A DNA stretch of 64,000 bases from Bacillota bacterium (GTDB lineage: Bacteria > Bacillota > Sulfobacillia > JAJZYS01 > JAJYTV01). Both the position numbers and the translations under genes were made by a program. The stretch spans positions 62,001 through 126,000 of the forward strand of contig JAJZAT010000004.1 in the NCBI GenBank assembly GCA_021799275.1. Direction: 5' to 3'. Of the stretch, positions 16,481-25,979 are shown in pieces. The notes beneath the pieces were generated by a model. It had not been told where the DNA came from, did not search any database, and worked only from the letters and a program-made list of their open reading frames with translations. Within the stretch, counting starts at the first letter, position 1. Each line of letters starts with the position of its first letter.

Positions 16481-19124
16481 TCTCATCGACCTGCAGGAGC
16501 TCGGACAAAGTGTCTGGCTCGACTACATCCTGCGTTCCTACCTGCAAGACGGCGGCTTCAGCCGTGATGTGGCGGACGGCGTCCGCGGCGTCACGTCGAA
16601 CCCGTCCATCTTCGAGCAGGCGATCGGACGCAGCCGGGACTACGACCCGCAGATCGCGGCCCTCAGCGCGCTCGGCGCCGAGACCGGCGAGATCTACGAG
16701 GAACTTGCCGTCCGCGACATCGCCATGGCAGCGGCCATCCTGCGCGGCGTGCACGACGCCAGCCGTGGCCACGACGGGTTCGTCAGCCTGGAGGTTTCCC
16801 CCCGACTGGCCCATGACGCCGAGGGCACGATCGCCGAGGCCCAGCATCTCTTCGGCCGCCTCGGCCTGCCCAACATCATGATCAAGGTTCCGGGCACCGA
16901 GGAGGGCGCAGCGGCGATCGAGGAGCTCACCTACCGCGGCCTCAACATCAACGTCACCCTGCTGTTCTCGCTCGCGCAATACCGGCGGATCGCGCAGGCC
17001 TACGTCCGGGGCCTCGAGCGTCGGCTGCGCGAGGGACTCGACGTCTCCCACGTCCACTCCGTCGCGAGCTTCTTCGTGAGCCGCGTCGACACCCTCCTGG
17101 ACCCGCGCCTCGCGGAGCTGGGCGAAGAGGGGCGCGGCTTGCAGGGCAAGGCCGCCATCGCCAATGCCCGTCTCGCCTACGCGGCCTTCCACGAGATCTT
17201 CCACGGCGCCGCGTTCGCGCAGCTGAGGACCAACGGCGCCAACGTGCAGCGCCCACTCTGGGCCAGCACCTCCACGAAGAACCCGGCCTACCCCGACACG
17301 CTCTACGTGGACGAGCTGATCGGCCAGGACACGGTGAACACCATTCCACCCGCGACCCTCAAGGCCTTCCGGGACCACGGCACGGCCCGCGACGCCCTGC
17401 AGGGGGGCGTGGCAGAGGCCGCGGAAACCGTCAGGGCCCTCGCGGGGCTCGAGATCGATCTCGATGCGGTGGGCGAGGAACTGCAGCGCCAGGGCGTCAA
17501 GAGCTTCGAGGACGCCTTCGCCCGTCTCTTCGGCGAGATCGAGATCAAGGCGAAGGAACTCCGGCCGCAAGGCGCATCGACCTTCGCGCTAGGCGGACTG
17601 GCCGCCGACGCGGCGACCTGCCTCGAGGCGCTCGCCGCCGACAACGCCCCCGAGCGCCTGCGCCGGGGCGACCCGGACCTCTTCGCCGCACCGGATGTGG
17701 CGGCAAAGCGGCTGGGCTGGCTGCAGCTCCCGGAGGCCATGCAGGAAAGGCTGCCCGAGCTCGAGGCGTTCGCCCAGGATCTCGAGAAGCGAGGCATCCG
17801 GCGGCTCGTGCTCTGCGGCATGGGTGGCAGCTCGCTCTTCCCGGACGTGCTGAGGCGCGTCTCGCAGGCGCCGCGCATCGCCGTCGACGTCGTGGATACG
17901 ACGGCGCCCGACGCGATCGCTTCGCTGCGCGACGGCATCCGGTGGCAGGAGACGGCTGTTCTGCTGTCTTCGAAGAGTGGCACGACACGAGAGGTGGACA
18001 CGCTCTACCGGATCCTGCGCGCCGCGGCGGACGAGGCGCTCGGCGATGGAGCCAGCAGGCACTTCTACGCGGTGACCGATCCCGGCACGCCACTCGCAGA
18101 TCTTGCGGAGCGGGAGCGGTTCGGTGGCTGCTTCCTGAACCCTCCGGACATCGGCGGCCGCTATTCCGCCCTGTCGCTGTTCGGCCTGGTGCCAGGCGCG
18201 GTGCTGGGCTACGATCTCGAAGCGCTGCTGGCGGGTGGGCGCAAGGCGCTCCAGGAGCTGCTCGGCCCCGCCGAGCAGTGCATGGCCGCGCGTCTCGCCG
18301 CGTCCCTCGCGGCCGCGCACGCGGCAGGCCGCCAGAAGCTGGCCCTGCCAAGGCCGGACGAGTTGCCGTTCGTCGACTGGCTCGAGCAGTTGCTTGCGGA
18401 GAGCACCGGCAAGTCCGGGCGCGGCATCCTGCCGGCCCCGGCGGCGCCGTCCGGCGACGACCGGATCGGGGTCAGCTTCGGCGGCATGCAGGCAGGGCCG
18501 CCGCACATCGCTCTCGGGGCCATCACGGGTCCTGGCGAACTCGGCGCCGCCGTCGTGACGTGGGAGTGCGCGACCGCCCTGCTCGGTCGCCTGATCGAGA
18601 TCGACCCGTTCAACGAGCCCAACGTCGCCGAGAGCAAGCACAACACCGAGCAGGTCCTGAGCGACGGGCGCCGTGGCGGCGACCTCGTGCCGGTCGGGGA
18701 CCTCGCGAAGGTCGTGTCGCTCACGCCTCCCGGCTACCTGGCGATCCAGGTCTACGCGCCGCCGCAGGCGGCTACCCTGACCGCTGCCCGCAGGCTCGCC
18801 GACAAGCTCGCCGAGCGTAGCGGCGCCGTCGTGACGGTCGGCATCGGGCCGCGCTACCTGCACTCCACGGGCCAGTACCACAAGGGCGGGCCCGCCACCG
18901 GCAGCTACCTGCAGCTCTACGCGCCGCCAGGCACGGACGTCGAGCTGCCCGGTCTGCCGTTCACCCTGGCCGCGCTGTTCGCGGCCCAGGCGGAAGGCGA
19001 CGCCCAGGCCCTCATCGACCGCGGCCGCCCGTTCGCTCGGGTGCTTTTGAAGGGCAACGTTGAGGAGGAGATCGACCGCCTGGTGCGGGACGTGGCCGCC
19101 ATGGCGCCCGCCGAGAGGAGCTGA
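16473..19124 (+). CDS. tal-pgi: Bifunctional transaldolase / glucose-6-phosphate isomerase
   Basis: 883 residues, two enzymes fused. Residues ~1-365 are transaldolase: [13 protein letters not shown], Schiff-base lysine in [43 protein letters not shown]. Residues ~380-883 are phosphoglucose isomerase: [33 protein letters not shown] (phosphate-binding SKSGTT), a shortened middle, and [13 protein letters not shown] near the C-terminus. The two activities join the non-oxidative branch to glucose-6-phosphate, the substrate of zwf two genes downstream. Such tal-pgi fusions are known in several bacterial groups (actinobacteria, cyanobacteria). ATG overlaps the tkt stop. Confidence 0.95.
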   Translation: MSDLIDLQELGQSVWLDYILRSYLQDGGFSRDVADGVRGVTSNPSIFEQAIGRSRDYDPQIAALSALGAETGEIYEELAVRDIAMAAAILRGVHDASRGHDGFVSLEVSPRLAHDAEGTIAEAQHLFGRLGLPNIMIKVPGTEEGAAAIEELTYRGLNINVTLLFSLAQYRRIAQAYVRGLERRLREGLDVSHVHSVASFFVSRVDTLLDPRLAELGEEGRGLQGKAAIANARLAYAAFHEIFHGAAFAQLRTNGANVQRPLWASTSTKNPAYPDTLYVDELIGQDTVNTIPPATLKAFRDHGTARDALQGGVAEAAETVRALAGLEIDLDAVGEELQRQGVKSFEDAFARLFGEIEIKAKELRPQGASTFALGGLAADAATCLEALAADNAPERLRRGDPDLFAAPDVAAKRLGWLQLPEAMQERLPELEAFAQDLEKRGIRRLVLCGMGGSSLFPDVLRRVSQAPRIAVDVVDTTAPDAIASLRDGIRWQETAVLLSSKSGTTREVDTLYRILRAAADEALGDGASRHFYAVTDPGTPLADLAERERFGGCFLNPPDIGGRYSALSLFGLVPGAVLGYDLEALLAGGRKALQELLGPAEQCMAARLAASLAAAHAAGRQKLALPRPDELPFVDWLEQLLAESTGKSGRGILPAPAAPSGDDRIGVSFGGMQAGPPHIALGAITGPGELGAAVVTWECATALLGRLIEIDPFNEPNVAESKHNTEQVLSDGRRGGDLVPVGDLAKVVSLTPPGYLAIQVYAPPQAATLTAARRLADKLAERSGAVVTVGIGPRYLHSTGQYHKGGPATGSYLQLYAPPGTDVELPGLPFTLAALFAAQAEGDAQALIDRGRPFARVLLKGNVEEEIDRLVRDVAAMAPAERS

Positions 19125-19131
19125 AGCGGGT

Positions 19132-20028
19132 ATGGAGATCGGAATGGTTGGACTCGGCCGCATGGGCGCGAACATGGCCAGGCGCCTCGTGCGCGGCGGG
19201 CATCGCGTCATAGGCTTCGACCCGAATGCGCAGGCGCGCGAGGCTGTCGAGAAGGATGGCATCGCGGCCGCGGCGTCGCTCGAGGAACTCTGCCACAAGC
19301 TCAGCGCCCCGCGCGCCGTCTGGGCGATGGTGCCGGCGGGAGACCCCACGCGGCAGACGATCGCGAAGCTCCTGGAGCTCGTGCAGCCGAGCGACATCCT
19401 CATCGACGGGGGCAACAGCCACTACAAGGACAGCCTCGAGATGGCGAAGCTCTGCGACGCCGCGAAGGTGCACTTCGTGGACGCCGGCACGAGCGGCGGC
19501 ATCTGGGGCCTCACCGAGGGCTACTGCCTCATGGTGGGGGCGAGCGTCGAGGCCTATAGCCGCGTCGAACCGGCCCTGAAGACCCTCGCGCCCGAGGGCG
19601 GGCTGCTGCACACCGGACCGCCCGGCTCGGGCCATTACGTGAAGATGATCCATAACGGCATCGAGTACGGCATGCTCGAGGCCTACGGCGAGGGGTTCGA
19701 ACTGCTGAAGCGCGGCCCGTTCGACCTCGACCTGCATGCCGTCGCCGAGGTGTGGCGCTACGGCTCCGTCATCCGCAGCTGGCTACTAGACCTCCTCGGA
19801 CAGGCGCTCGAGAAGGACCCCGCGCTCGAACACCTGCGCGGCTATGTCGAAGACTCCGGCGAGGGACGCTGGACGGCGGTCGAAGCCATCGAACAGGGCG
19901 TGGCCGCGCCCGTGATCACGCTCTCGCTGCAGCAGCGCTTCCTCTCTCGCCAGGAGGACACCCTGTCGAACCGGGTGATCGCCGCACTGCGCAACGAGTT
20001 CGGCGGTCACAAGGTGGAGAACCGATGA
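19132..20028 (+). CDS. gnd: 6-phosphogluconate dehydrogenase, decarboxylating (short form)
   Basis: 298 residues, the short subtype often NAD+-preferring (GntZ/YqeC-like), not the ~470-residue NADP form. Rossmann start MVGLGRMGANMARRL; INDGGNS-type segment LIDGGNSHYKDS; catalytic region DAGTSGGIWGLTEGYCLMVG; GPPGSGHYVKMIHNGIEYGMLEAYGEGFELL with the catalytic lysine and asparagine. It oxidises 6-phosphogluconate to ribulose-5-phosphate and CO2. The position after the dinucleotide fold's second strand reads GFDPNAQAR, Asp being typical of NAD preference, but this needs an assay. ATG 19132; stop overlaps zwf (ATGA). Confidence 0.94.
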   Translation: MEIGMVGLGRMGANMARRLVRGGHRVIGFDPNAQAREAVEKDGIAAAASLEELCHKLSAPRAVWAMVPAGDPTRQTIAKLLELVQPSDILIDGGNSHYKDSLEMAKLCDAAKVHFVDAGTSGGIWGLTEGYCLMVGASVEAYSRVEPALKTLAPEGGLLHTGPPGSGHYVKMIHNGIEYGMLEAYGEGFELLKRGPFDLDLHAVAEVWRYGSVIRSWLLDLLGQALEKDPALEHLRGYVEDSGEGRWTAVEAIEQGVAAPVITLSLQQRFLSRQEDTLSNRVIAALRNEFGGHKVENR

Positions 20029-21479
20029 GCGGCCAGCCGAGAGGCGCGCTGCTCTGCGTGCTGGGCGCAACGGGGGACCTGACGCACCGCAAGCTCGTGC
20101 CGGCCATCGCCGGTCTCAGGCGCGCCGGCCTGATCGACGGGCCGATGCCGCTGGTCGGTTTCGCGCGCCAGCAGCTCGACGACGAAGGTTTCCGACAGCG
20201 GTTGCGGGAGACGGTCGAGGGCGACGACGCCAAGGACGTGATCGCGCACGCCGTCTATGTCCCGGGAGACCTGCGCCGCCCGGAGGACTACAAGGCGCTC
20301 GCCAAGCGGCTCGAGGAGGTCGAGGCCAAGGATGGCCCGTTCCTTGGCCGCATCTATTACCTCGCTGCGCCGCCGAGCACGTACACGGACATCTTCCGGG
20401 CGCTCGGCAGCGTCGGACTCCAGGAGGAGACGGGGGGCTTCCGCCGCATCGTCGTGGAGAAGCCGTTCGGCCATGACCTTGCCAGCGCCAAGGAGCTCAA
20501 CCGGGAACTTCTTTCGGTGTTCCGCGAGGACCAGGTCTTCCGCATCGACCACTACCTCGGCAAGGAGACGGTGCAGAACATCCTGGTGCTGCGCTTCGCC
20601 AACGGCATCTTCGAGCCGCTCTGGAACAGGCGCTACGTGGACCACGTGCAGATCTCCGTGATGGAGTCGATCGGTGTCGAGCACCGCGGCAAGTACTACG
20701 AGGAGGCCGGGGCGCTCCGGGACATGATGCAGAACCACCTGCTTCAGCTCCTGTCCCTCATCGCCATGGAGCCGCCCGTGACGTTCGACGCCGAGCAGGT
20801 CCACAACGAGAAGGTCAAGGTGCTGAGGGCGATCCGCCTGCCGGCGCCGCAGGACGTGTCCAAGGTCACGGTGCGGGGCCAGTATGGCCCGGGGGAGGTC
20901 CAGGGCCAGCCGGTGCCGGGCTACCGCGAGGAGCCGGACGTGCAGCGGGACTCGCAGCAGGAGACCTTTGCGGCCGTCAAGCTGAAGATCGAGAACTGGC
21001 GCTGGGCCGATGTGCCCTTCTACCTGCGCACGGGCAAGCGCCTCGGCCGTCGCGTGAGCGAGATCTCCGTCCAGTTCCAGCGCGCGCCGCAGCGCCTCTT
21101 CCCGCGGGAGACGCGTCTGCAGCCGAACGTCCTGCGTCTGAGGATCCAACCGGACGAGGGCATGACCCTCTCGGTGGGCGCCAAGGTCCCCGGCCTGCGC
21201 ATCGAGCTGCGCGACGTCGACATGGCCTTCGACTACGGCACGTTCGGCAAGCCGGGCACCGAGGCCTACGAACGTCTCCTCTACGACGCGATCACAGGCG
21301 ACGGCACGCTGTTCACCAGGCGCGACGAGGTGGAAGCGGCCTGGCAGGTCGTCGACGCGATCGAGAACGGCTGGCGCCAGGAAGAGATCGGTCCCGACAT
21401 CTACCCCGCCGGCAGTTTCGGCCCTGAGGCAGCCGATGAGCTCCTGCACCACGACGGCCGCCGCTGGCACCTGAGATGA
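20025..21479 (+). CDS. zwf: Glucose-6-phosphate 1-dehydrogenase
   Basis: 484 residues, full length. N-terminal dinucleotide motif LCVLGATGDLTHRKLVPA, active-site signature RIDHYLGKETVQNILVLRFAN (catalytic His and Lys), substrate segment PFYLRTGKRL, and VEKPFGHDLASA. It makes 6-phosphogluconolactone, then handled by pgl next door. ATG 20025 overlaps the gnd stop, which rules out the longer upstream frame. C-terminus GSFGPEAADELLHHDGRRW is typical. Confidence 0.97.
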   Translation: MSGQPRGALLCVLGATGDLTHRKLVPAIAGLRRAGLIDGPMPLVGFARQQLDDEGFRQRLRETVEGDDAKDVIAHAVYVPGDLRRPEDYKALAKRLEEVEAKDGPFLGRIYYLAAPPSTYTDIFRALGSVGLQEETGGFRRIVVEKPFGHDLASAKELNRELLSVFREDQVFRIDHYLGKETVQNILVLRFANGIFEPLWNRRYVDHVQISVMESIGVEHRGKYYEEAGALRDMMQNHLLQLLSLIAMEPPVTFDAEQVHNEKVKVLRAIRLPAPQDVSKVTVRGQYGPGEVQGQPVPGYREEPDVQRDSQQETFAAVKLKIENWRWADVPFYLRTGKRLGRRVSEISVQFQRAPQRLFPRETRLQPNVLRLRIQPDEGMTLSVGAKVPGLRIELRDVDMAFDYGTFGKPGTEAYERLLYDAITGDGTLFTRRDEVEAAWQVVDAIENGWRQEEIGPDIYPAGSFGPEAADELLHHDGRRWHLR

Positions 21480-22201
21480 CGGCGCTCGAGCTGCGCGTCT
21501 TCCCCACCGTCGACGAGACGATGCGGGCATGCGCCGAGGCCATCGCCGCCGCCGTACGCACGGCTGAGGAGCCGCAGGTCGTGCTGGCGGGCGGCCAGAC
21601 GCCGCGGGGCGTCTACGCCCTCCTGGCCGCATCCGGCGAAGCGGACGCCCTGCCCTGGCACGCGGCCGAGTTCTGGTTTGGCGACGAGCGCTGCGTCGGC
21701 CCGGAACATCCGAAGAGCAACTTCCGGCTCGCCCAGCAGACGCTGCTCGGCCCGCTCGGTGTCGCCGCCGGCCGCGTCCACCGCATGCTGGGGGAGCTCG
21801 GGGCGGAGGAGGGCGCGCGGCGCTACCGGGACCGCATCGCCGAGCGCCTCGGCGCTGATCCGCCCTTCACCATCGCGCTGGCCGGCATGGGACCGGAGGG
21901 GCACACCCTGTCGCTCTTCCCGGAGAGTCCCGGTCTCGCCGCCTCCGATCTTGCCGTGGCCGCCTACGTGCCGACGCCGCCGCGCGAGCGCATCTCGCTG
22001 ACACCGGCAGCCCTGCGGCACACGGAGCGGATCTTCTTCCTCGTCACGGGCGAAGCGAAGCGCGACGCGCTTCGCGCGGCCCTGCGGGCCCAGGCGCCAG
22101 ACCCGGCCGTGCCAACTTCGTTCCTGCGCGGCCGCCTGGAGACCGTCGTCTTCTGCGACCAGGGCGCGGCTCCTGAAGACGCGGCGGAGGTGAGTCCTTG
22201 A
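21476..22201 (+). CDS. pgl: 6-phosphogluconolactonase
   Basis: 241 residues of the DevB/Pgl family in the glucosamine-6-phosphate isomerase superfamily. Motifs: VVLAGGQTPRGVYALL, FWFGDERCVGPEHPKSNFRL and ALAGMGPEGHTLSLFPES (usually GMGxDGHTASLFP; here Glu replaces Asp and Leu replaces Ala). It hydrolyses 6-phosphogluconolactone to 6-phosphogluconate, completing the oxidative branch with zwf and gnd. ATG overlaps the zwf stop (ATGA). Confidence 0.94.
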   Translation: MTALELRVFPTVDETMRACAEAIAAAVRTAEEPQVVLAGGQTPRGVYALLAASGEADALPWHAAEFWFGDERCVGPEHPKSNFRLAQQTLLGPLGVAAGRVHRMLGELGAEEGARRYRDRIAERLGADPPFTIALAGMGPEGHTLSLFPESPGLAASDLAVAAYVPTPPRERISLTPAALRHTERIFFLVTGEAKRDALRAALRAQAPDPAVPTSFLRGRLETVVFCDQGAAPEDAAEVSP

Positions 22202-23229
22202 AGCCTGCAGGTCCCTTTCGCATGTACGAGGAGATCCTGGCGCAGCCTGCACACGTGCAGGCCTTGGGCGAGGCCGTGGCGCGCGGCGCGGAGACGGCGG
22301 AGGGGATCCTGGCCGGCAAGGCGCCCGTGCTGGTCGGGTGCGGCACGTCGCTGTTCGCGGCGGAACTCGCCGCAGCCTACCTCTTCGAGCGGGGCGCCAA
22401 CGTGACCGCCACGGGCGCCTTTTTGCTCCAGCAGCGGCAGGTGCCGCTGGACCGCAGGCGGCCGATCGTGGCCCTGAGCCACGCGGGGGAGACGCGGGCG
22501 GTGCTGGACCTGCTTAGGGTCGCCCGCGAGCGTGAGGTGCCCACCTTGCTGATCACCGGCTTCCCCTCCTCCACGGCGGCGGGCCTCGCCAGCGCCACCG
22601 TGTCCACCGGCTACGCGCAGGAACTCTCCTGGTGTCACACGATCAGCTTCACGCTCTCCTCTCTGACGGCGGTCCTGCTCCTTAGGGCGACGGCGGCGCA
22701 ACTGCCGCCGCAGATCGCATTGCCGTCGCCTATCGAGGTGGCGGAGGGCATCGAAGCCGTCCTGGCCCATGAGGACGAGATCGCCCAGGCGGCACAGGGC
22801 CTTCTCAGCGGCCGCCGCGTCATCCTGGGGGCCGGGGAAGGGCTCGCGCTGGCCCGCGAGGTGGGGCTCAAGCTTAGCGAAGCCGCCTACCTCGAGAACC
22901 AGGCGCTCGAGCTCGAGCAGTTCTTCCATGGCTACGTCCCCGCCTACGAGCCAGGCGACCACGTGGTCGCTGTCCTGGGCCCGGCGGCGGCGCACCGGGC
23001 GCAGGACCTGCGCAAGGTGACCAAGGTGGTCGGCCTCACGCTGCTCGCGATCGACATGGATGCCATCCGCGCCTGGTGGCCGTCGGTCACGCCCGAGAGC
23101 TTCCCCTGGCTCGCGGGGGTCTATCTCCAGCTCCTCACCTATCACGCCGCGTTGGCCCGCGGCACGGACCCGGATCGCCTGCGCCGCGAAGACCCCCGCT
23201 ATCTGGCGGCGCGGCAGGCCTACCGCTAG
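22198..23229 (+). CDS. SIS-domain sugar-phosphate isomerase/aminotransferase-like protein
   Basis: 343 residues with two SIS (sugar isomerase) domains in the AgaS/GlmS C-terminal arrangement. First domain: VLVGCGTSLFAAELAAAYLFE, VALSHAGETRAVLDLLRVA, LLITGFPSSTAAGLA. Second: RRVILGAGEGLALAREVGLKLSEAAYLENQALELEQFFHG. There is no glutaminase domain, so ammonia from glutamine is not used. The last domain keeps the EAA.LE...EF.HG pattern of GlmS, suggesting a phosphosugar ligand. TTG start overlaps the pgl stop (TTGA), so it is co-translated with the pentose-phosphate enzymes. Exact substrate unknown: perhaps an amino- or keto-sugar phosphate feeding the pathway, or a sensor. Confidence 0.85.
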   Translation: MKPAGPFRMYEEILAQPAHVQALGEAVARGAETAEGILAGKAPVLVGCGTSLFAAELAAAYLFERGANVTATGAFLLQQRQVPLDRRRPIVALSHAGETRAVLDLLRVAREREVPTLLITGFPSSTAAGLASATVSTGYAQELSWCHTISFTLSSLTAVLLLRATAAQLPPQIALPSPIEVAEGIEAVLAHEDEIAQAAQGLLSGRRVILGAGEGLALAREVGLKLSEAAYLENQALELEQFFHGYVPAYEPGDHVVAVLGPAAAHRAQDLRKVTKVVGLTLLAIDMDAIRAWWPSVTPESFPWLAGVYLQLLTYHAALARGTDPDRLRREDPRYLAARQAYR

Positions 23230-23243
23230 ACCCGCAAGACTGC

Positions 23244-23277
23244 CGAGGGGCTGTCCCGATTTCGGGACAGCCCCTCG
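23244..23277. terminator. Bidirectional terminator
   Basis: CGAGGGGCTGTCCCGA pairs perfectly (16 bp) with TCGGGACAGCCCCTCG around TT, between the convergent SIS gene and gltX. A very stable hairpin, likely serving both strands; no long T-run on either side. Confidence 0.8.
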
Positions 23278-23287
23278 CGATGTCTCA

Positions 23288-24739
23288 TCAGGCCCCTGAG
23301 AGCTTCTCGATGCCGACGTCGATCCGGCGCAGCGCCTCGTCGCGACCGAAGAGCTCCGAAAGCTCGCTCGCGCCGCCGGGGGTGAATTCCTTGCCCGAGA
23401 GCGCCACACGCACGGGATACATGACCTGGCCGTTCTTCACGCCAAGCTCCGCGGCCAAGGCCTCGAGCGCCGCGTGGACCTCTTCGTGGCCGAACGACGT
23501 CAGGGACCCGAGCGTGCCGCGGGCGGCCTCCAGGCTGCGCAAGGCGATGGCGGTGTCGGTCTTCATCTTCTTGTGCGTGTAGAGGGCGGGGTCGTAGTCG
23601 GGCAGAGCGGCCACGAAGTCGATCTGCTCGGGGATCTCGGACAGCACGGCCGTGCGCGTGTGCATCAGGCGGCTGAGGGCCAGGAGGTCCACTGGGCACT
23701 CCCGCACGTTCTCCGGGTACCAGCGCAGGGCCAGGCGGTGGAACTCCTCGAAGGGGAGCCTGCGGATGTACTCGCCGTTCATCCAGCGCAGCTTGACCGG
23801 GTCGAAGATCGACGGAGACTTCGAGAGTCCAGCGAAGCTGAAGTTCCCGACGAGTTCCTCGAGCGTGAAGAACTCCTCGTCGTTCCCCGGCGCCCAGCCG
23901 AGCAATGCCACGTAGTTCAGGATCGCCTCCGGCAGGTAGCCTTTGCTGTAGTAGTCCTCGAACGAGGCGTCGCCGTGGCGCTTGCTGAGCTTCTCCGTGG
24001 CGGACTTGTTGATCACAGGCAGGTGGACGTGCACGGGGACGTCCCAGCCGAAGGCTTCGTAGATGAGGACGTACTTGGGCGTCGACGACAGGTACTCCGC
24101 CCCGCGCATGACATGCGTGATGCGCATCAGGTGGTCGTCCACGACATTGGCGAAGTTGTAGGTGGGGAAGCCGTCGGACTTCAGCAGCACGCTGTCGTCG
24201 AGTTCCGCGTTGTCGACCGCGATGTGGCCGAACACGACGTCGTCGTAGCTCGTCGTGCCGGTGAGTGGCGTGCGCTGGCGCACCACGGACGGCATGCCGG
24301 AGGCCAGGCGCTGTGCGACGTCGTCCGGCGTGAGGGCACGGCAGCGCTCGTCCTTGAACGGACGCTTGTGCAGGCGCGCGGCCGCGCGCTGCGCTTCCGT
24401 CTCCTCCGGCGTGCAGAAGCAGCGGTACGCCCCGCCGCGCTCGATCAGCTCCTCGGCGTAGCGGTGGTAGATCTCGAGACGCTCGCTCTGCACGTAGGGA
24501 CCGTACGGGCCGCCGACATCCGGGCCCTCGTCATGCCGCAGGCCGACCCGCCCCAAGGTGTCGTAGATCGCCTGCACCGCCCCTTCCTGCAGGCGCCCCT
24601 GGTCGGTGTCCTCGATCCGCAGGATGAACTGCCCGCCGTCCTTCTTCGCCGTCAAGTAGGCGTATAGGCCTGTGCGCAGGTTGCCAAGATGCATATACCC
24701 CGTCGGGCTGGGCGCGTACCGCGTTCGCACTGCCGCCAT
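23288..24739 (-). CDS. gltX: Glutamyl-tRNA synthetase
   Basis: 483 residues, class I synthetase. HIGH region YAPSPTGYMHLGNLRTGLYAYL (HLGN variant), FILRIEDTDQGR, GAEYLSSTPKYVLIYEAFGW, and KMSKS-type loop EKLSKRHGD. ATG at 24737-24739 has GGAGG nearby, and the MAAVRTRYAPSPTG start is typical; an 18-codon upstream extension is non-homologous. Whether it is discriminating or also charges tRNA-Gln cannot be read here. A TGGTACAAT element lies 32 nt upstream. Confidence 0.97.
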   Translation of the reverse strand: MAAVRTRYAPSPTGYMHLGNLRTGLYAYLTAKKDGGQFILRIEDTDQGRLQEGAVQAIYDTLGRVGLRHDEGPDVGGPYGPYVQSERLEIYHRYAEELIERGGAYRCFCTPEETEAQRAAARLHKRPFKDERCRALTPDDVAQRLASGMPSVVRQRTPLTGTTSYDDVVFGHIAVDNAELDDSVLLKSDGFPTYNFANVVDDHLMRITHVMRGAEYLSSTPKYVLIYEAFGWDVPVHVHLPVINKSATEKLSKRHGDASFEDYYSKGYLPEAILNYVALLGWAPGNDEEFFTLEELVGNFSFAGLSKSPSIFDPVKLRWMNGEYIRRLPFEEFHRLALRWYPENVRECPVDLLALSRLMHTRTAVLSEIPEQIDFVAALPDYDPALYTHKKMKTDTAIALRSLEAARGTLGSLTSFGHEEVHAALEALAAELGVKNGQVMYPVRVALSGKEFTPGGASELSELFGRDEALRRIDVGIEKLSGA

Positions 24740-24770
24740 CGTCACCCTCCACCGCGTACAAACTTTCTCC

Positions 24771-24779
24771 ATTGTACCA
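24771..24779 (-). promoter_or_regulatory. Extended -10 promoter candidate for gltX
   Basis: Minus-strand TGGTACAAT, giving a leader of about 25 nt. No matching -35 hexamer. Same pattern as at aroQ and yqeG. Confidence 0.5.
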
Positions 24780-24867
24780 AGTCCTCGTGGCACCGCGCTG
24801 CCCGTTTCCCCGGTGCCAACCCGGCGCGCCGAGGGCCGCCCTCCGGGGGGCGGCCCTCGACATCGCG

Positions 24868-25854
24868 CTACTGGTAGATGATCACGAGCGGAGGTGGATC
24901 GAGTCCTAGCACCATCGAGGGCGTCGCGAGCGGATGGTCCTGTGTGTAAAAGAGCTTGATGCCGCCCGCGACGACGAAGTGACTCTGCAGACGCTTCGCG
25001 TAGAACCCGTTGAGCAGTCCATGGACGCCGAACGGCTGCTGGATCGGGATGACGTAGGGGATCTCCTCCTGGTGGATGAAGCGTTCGTACTCCGACGACT
25101 TGAGTGGCCAGCCGCCGAAGCCGTCGAGGTCCCGCACCAGGACAACGTTGGGCTGCTCCTCAATCTGCTGCCAGTCCGGCACCATGCTTTCGATGAACTG
25201 GTGCAGGATCAGGATCTTCTGCGGCAGGTGGTAGCGCACCGTCAGGGACTGCAGGTACTGAAGGGCCCAGTTGATCGGCGGCGTCGGCATCGAACCGAAC
25301 TCGATGCCGGGAATGTCGCCGGGCAGCATAGCGAACTCGGGATCGAGCGCCAGTTCGACGTCCGGCTGGCGCAGGAACGGCTCGAGGTATTTCACCTCGG
25401 TCTGCACGGTGGCGTGACCGATCTGCACATCGAGAATCAGCAGCAGGTGGTGGCTGCGCGCGAGGTCGAGCTCGCTCTGGATCAGGGAGTATGGCATCTG
25501 AGCGCTGTAATAGCCGTTCGGGCCCGGGCTGCGTTGGGCGACGACAGCCACGAGCTCGAGCGCTCCAATGACCGGACGCCCCGGCGCCACCTGCCGGAAG
25601 GCCTGCTCCTGGGCCGCGAGGCGCTGCAGCATCTCCTGCGGCGTCCCCTGCCCCAGGACACCCATCGTCGCCGACAGCGGGTTGCCGTAGTAGGAGATGA
25701 TCCTGTAGGTCGGCAGGAGCGTCGGGCCGAACCAGTCAAGCCCAGGCGCCGCCCGCGCCCTGGCCTGGCTCGGGCCGAGCAGGAGGCCGGCCATGGCAAA
25801 GCCCGCCAAAGCCAGCAGCGCAAGGAACGGGCCAGATCGGCGTCGGGGCTTCAT
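24868..25854 (-). CDS. Secreted protein of unknown function (possible TIM-barrel-like fold)
   Basis: 328 residues with an N-terminal basic stretch and hydrophobic signal (PFLALLALAGFAMAGLLLG, cleavage near ARARA). Alternating strands and helices: VIGALELVAVVA, HLLLILDVQIGHATV, VELALDPEFAMLPGD, KILILHQFIESMVPD, NVVLVRDLDGFGG, SHFVVAGGIKLFY. This looks like a (beta/alpha)8 barrel with acidic residues at strand ends, as in glycosidase-like proteins, but no family signature was recognised. No cysteine, so not a lipoprotein. ATG 25854 with only a weak purine-rich ribosome site; a TGTTATGCT element lies upstream. Stands alone between gltX and amtB. Confidence 0.75.
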   Translation of the reverse strand: MKPRRRSGPFLALLALAGFAMAGLLLGPSQARARAAPGLDWFGPTLLPTYRIISYYGNPLSATMGVLGQGTPQEMLQRLAAQEQAFRQVAPGRPVIGALELVAVVAQRSPGPNGYYSAQMPYSLIQSELDLARSHHLLLILDVQIGHATVQTEVKYLEPFLRQPDVELALDPEFAMLPGDIPGIEFGSMPTPPINWALQYLQSLTVRYHLPQKILILHQFIESMVPDWQQIEEQPNVVLVRDLDGFGGWPLKSSEYERFIHQEEIPYVIPIQQPFGVHGLLNGFYAKRLQSHFVVAGGIKLFYTQDHPLATPSMVLGLDPPPLVIIYQ

Positions 25855-25937
25855 GCCACGCTTTTCTCTTTGCACGAGGTCAGCATAACATGGCAACCAC
25901 TGTCGCAACGGTGGCATTTCCTGCGTTAATTGGGCAA

Positions 25938-25966
25938 GCGGCACCCGCCGTCCAAGCGGGCGCCGC
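25938..25966 (-). terminator. Hairpin after amtB
   Basis: GCGGCACCCGC pairs with GCGGGCGCCGC (11 bp, one G-U) around CGTCCAA, 14 bp after the amtB stop. The minus strand continues TTGCCCAATTAA, moderately T/A-rich. Likely end of the ammonium-sensing operon. Confidence 0.6.
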
Positions 25967-25979
25967 GTTGGGCCGTGGC

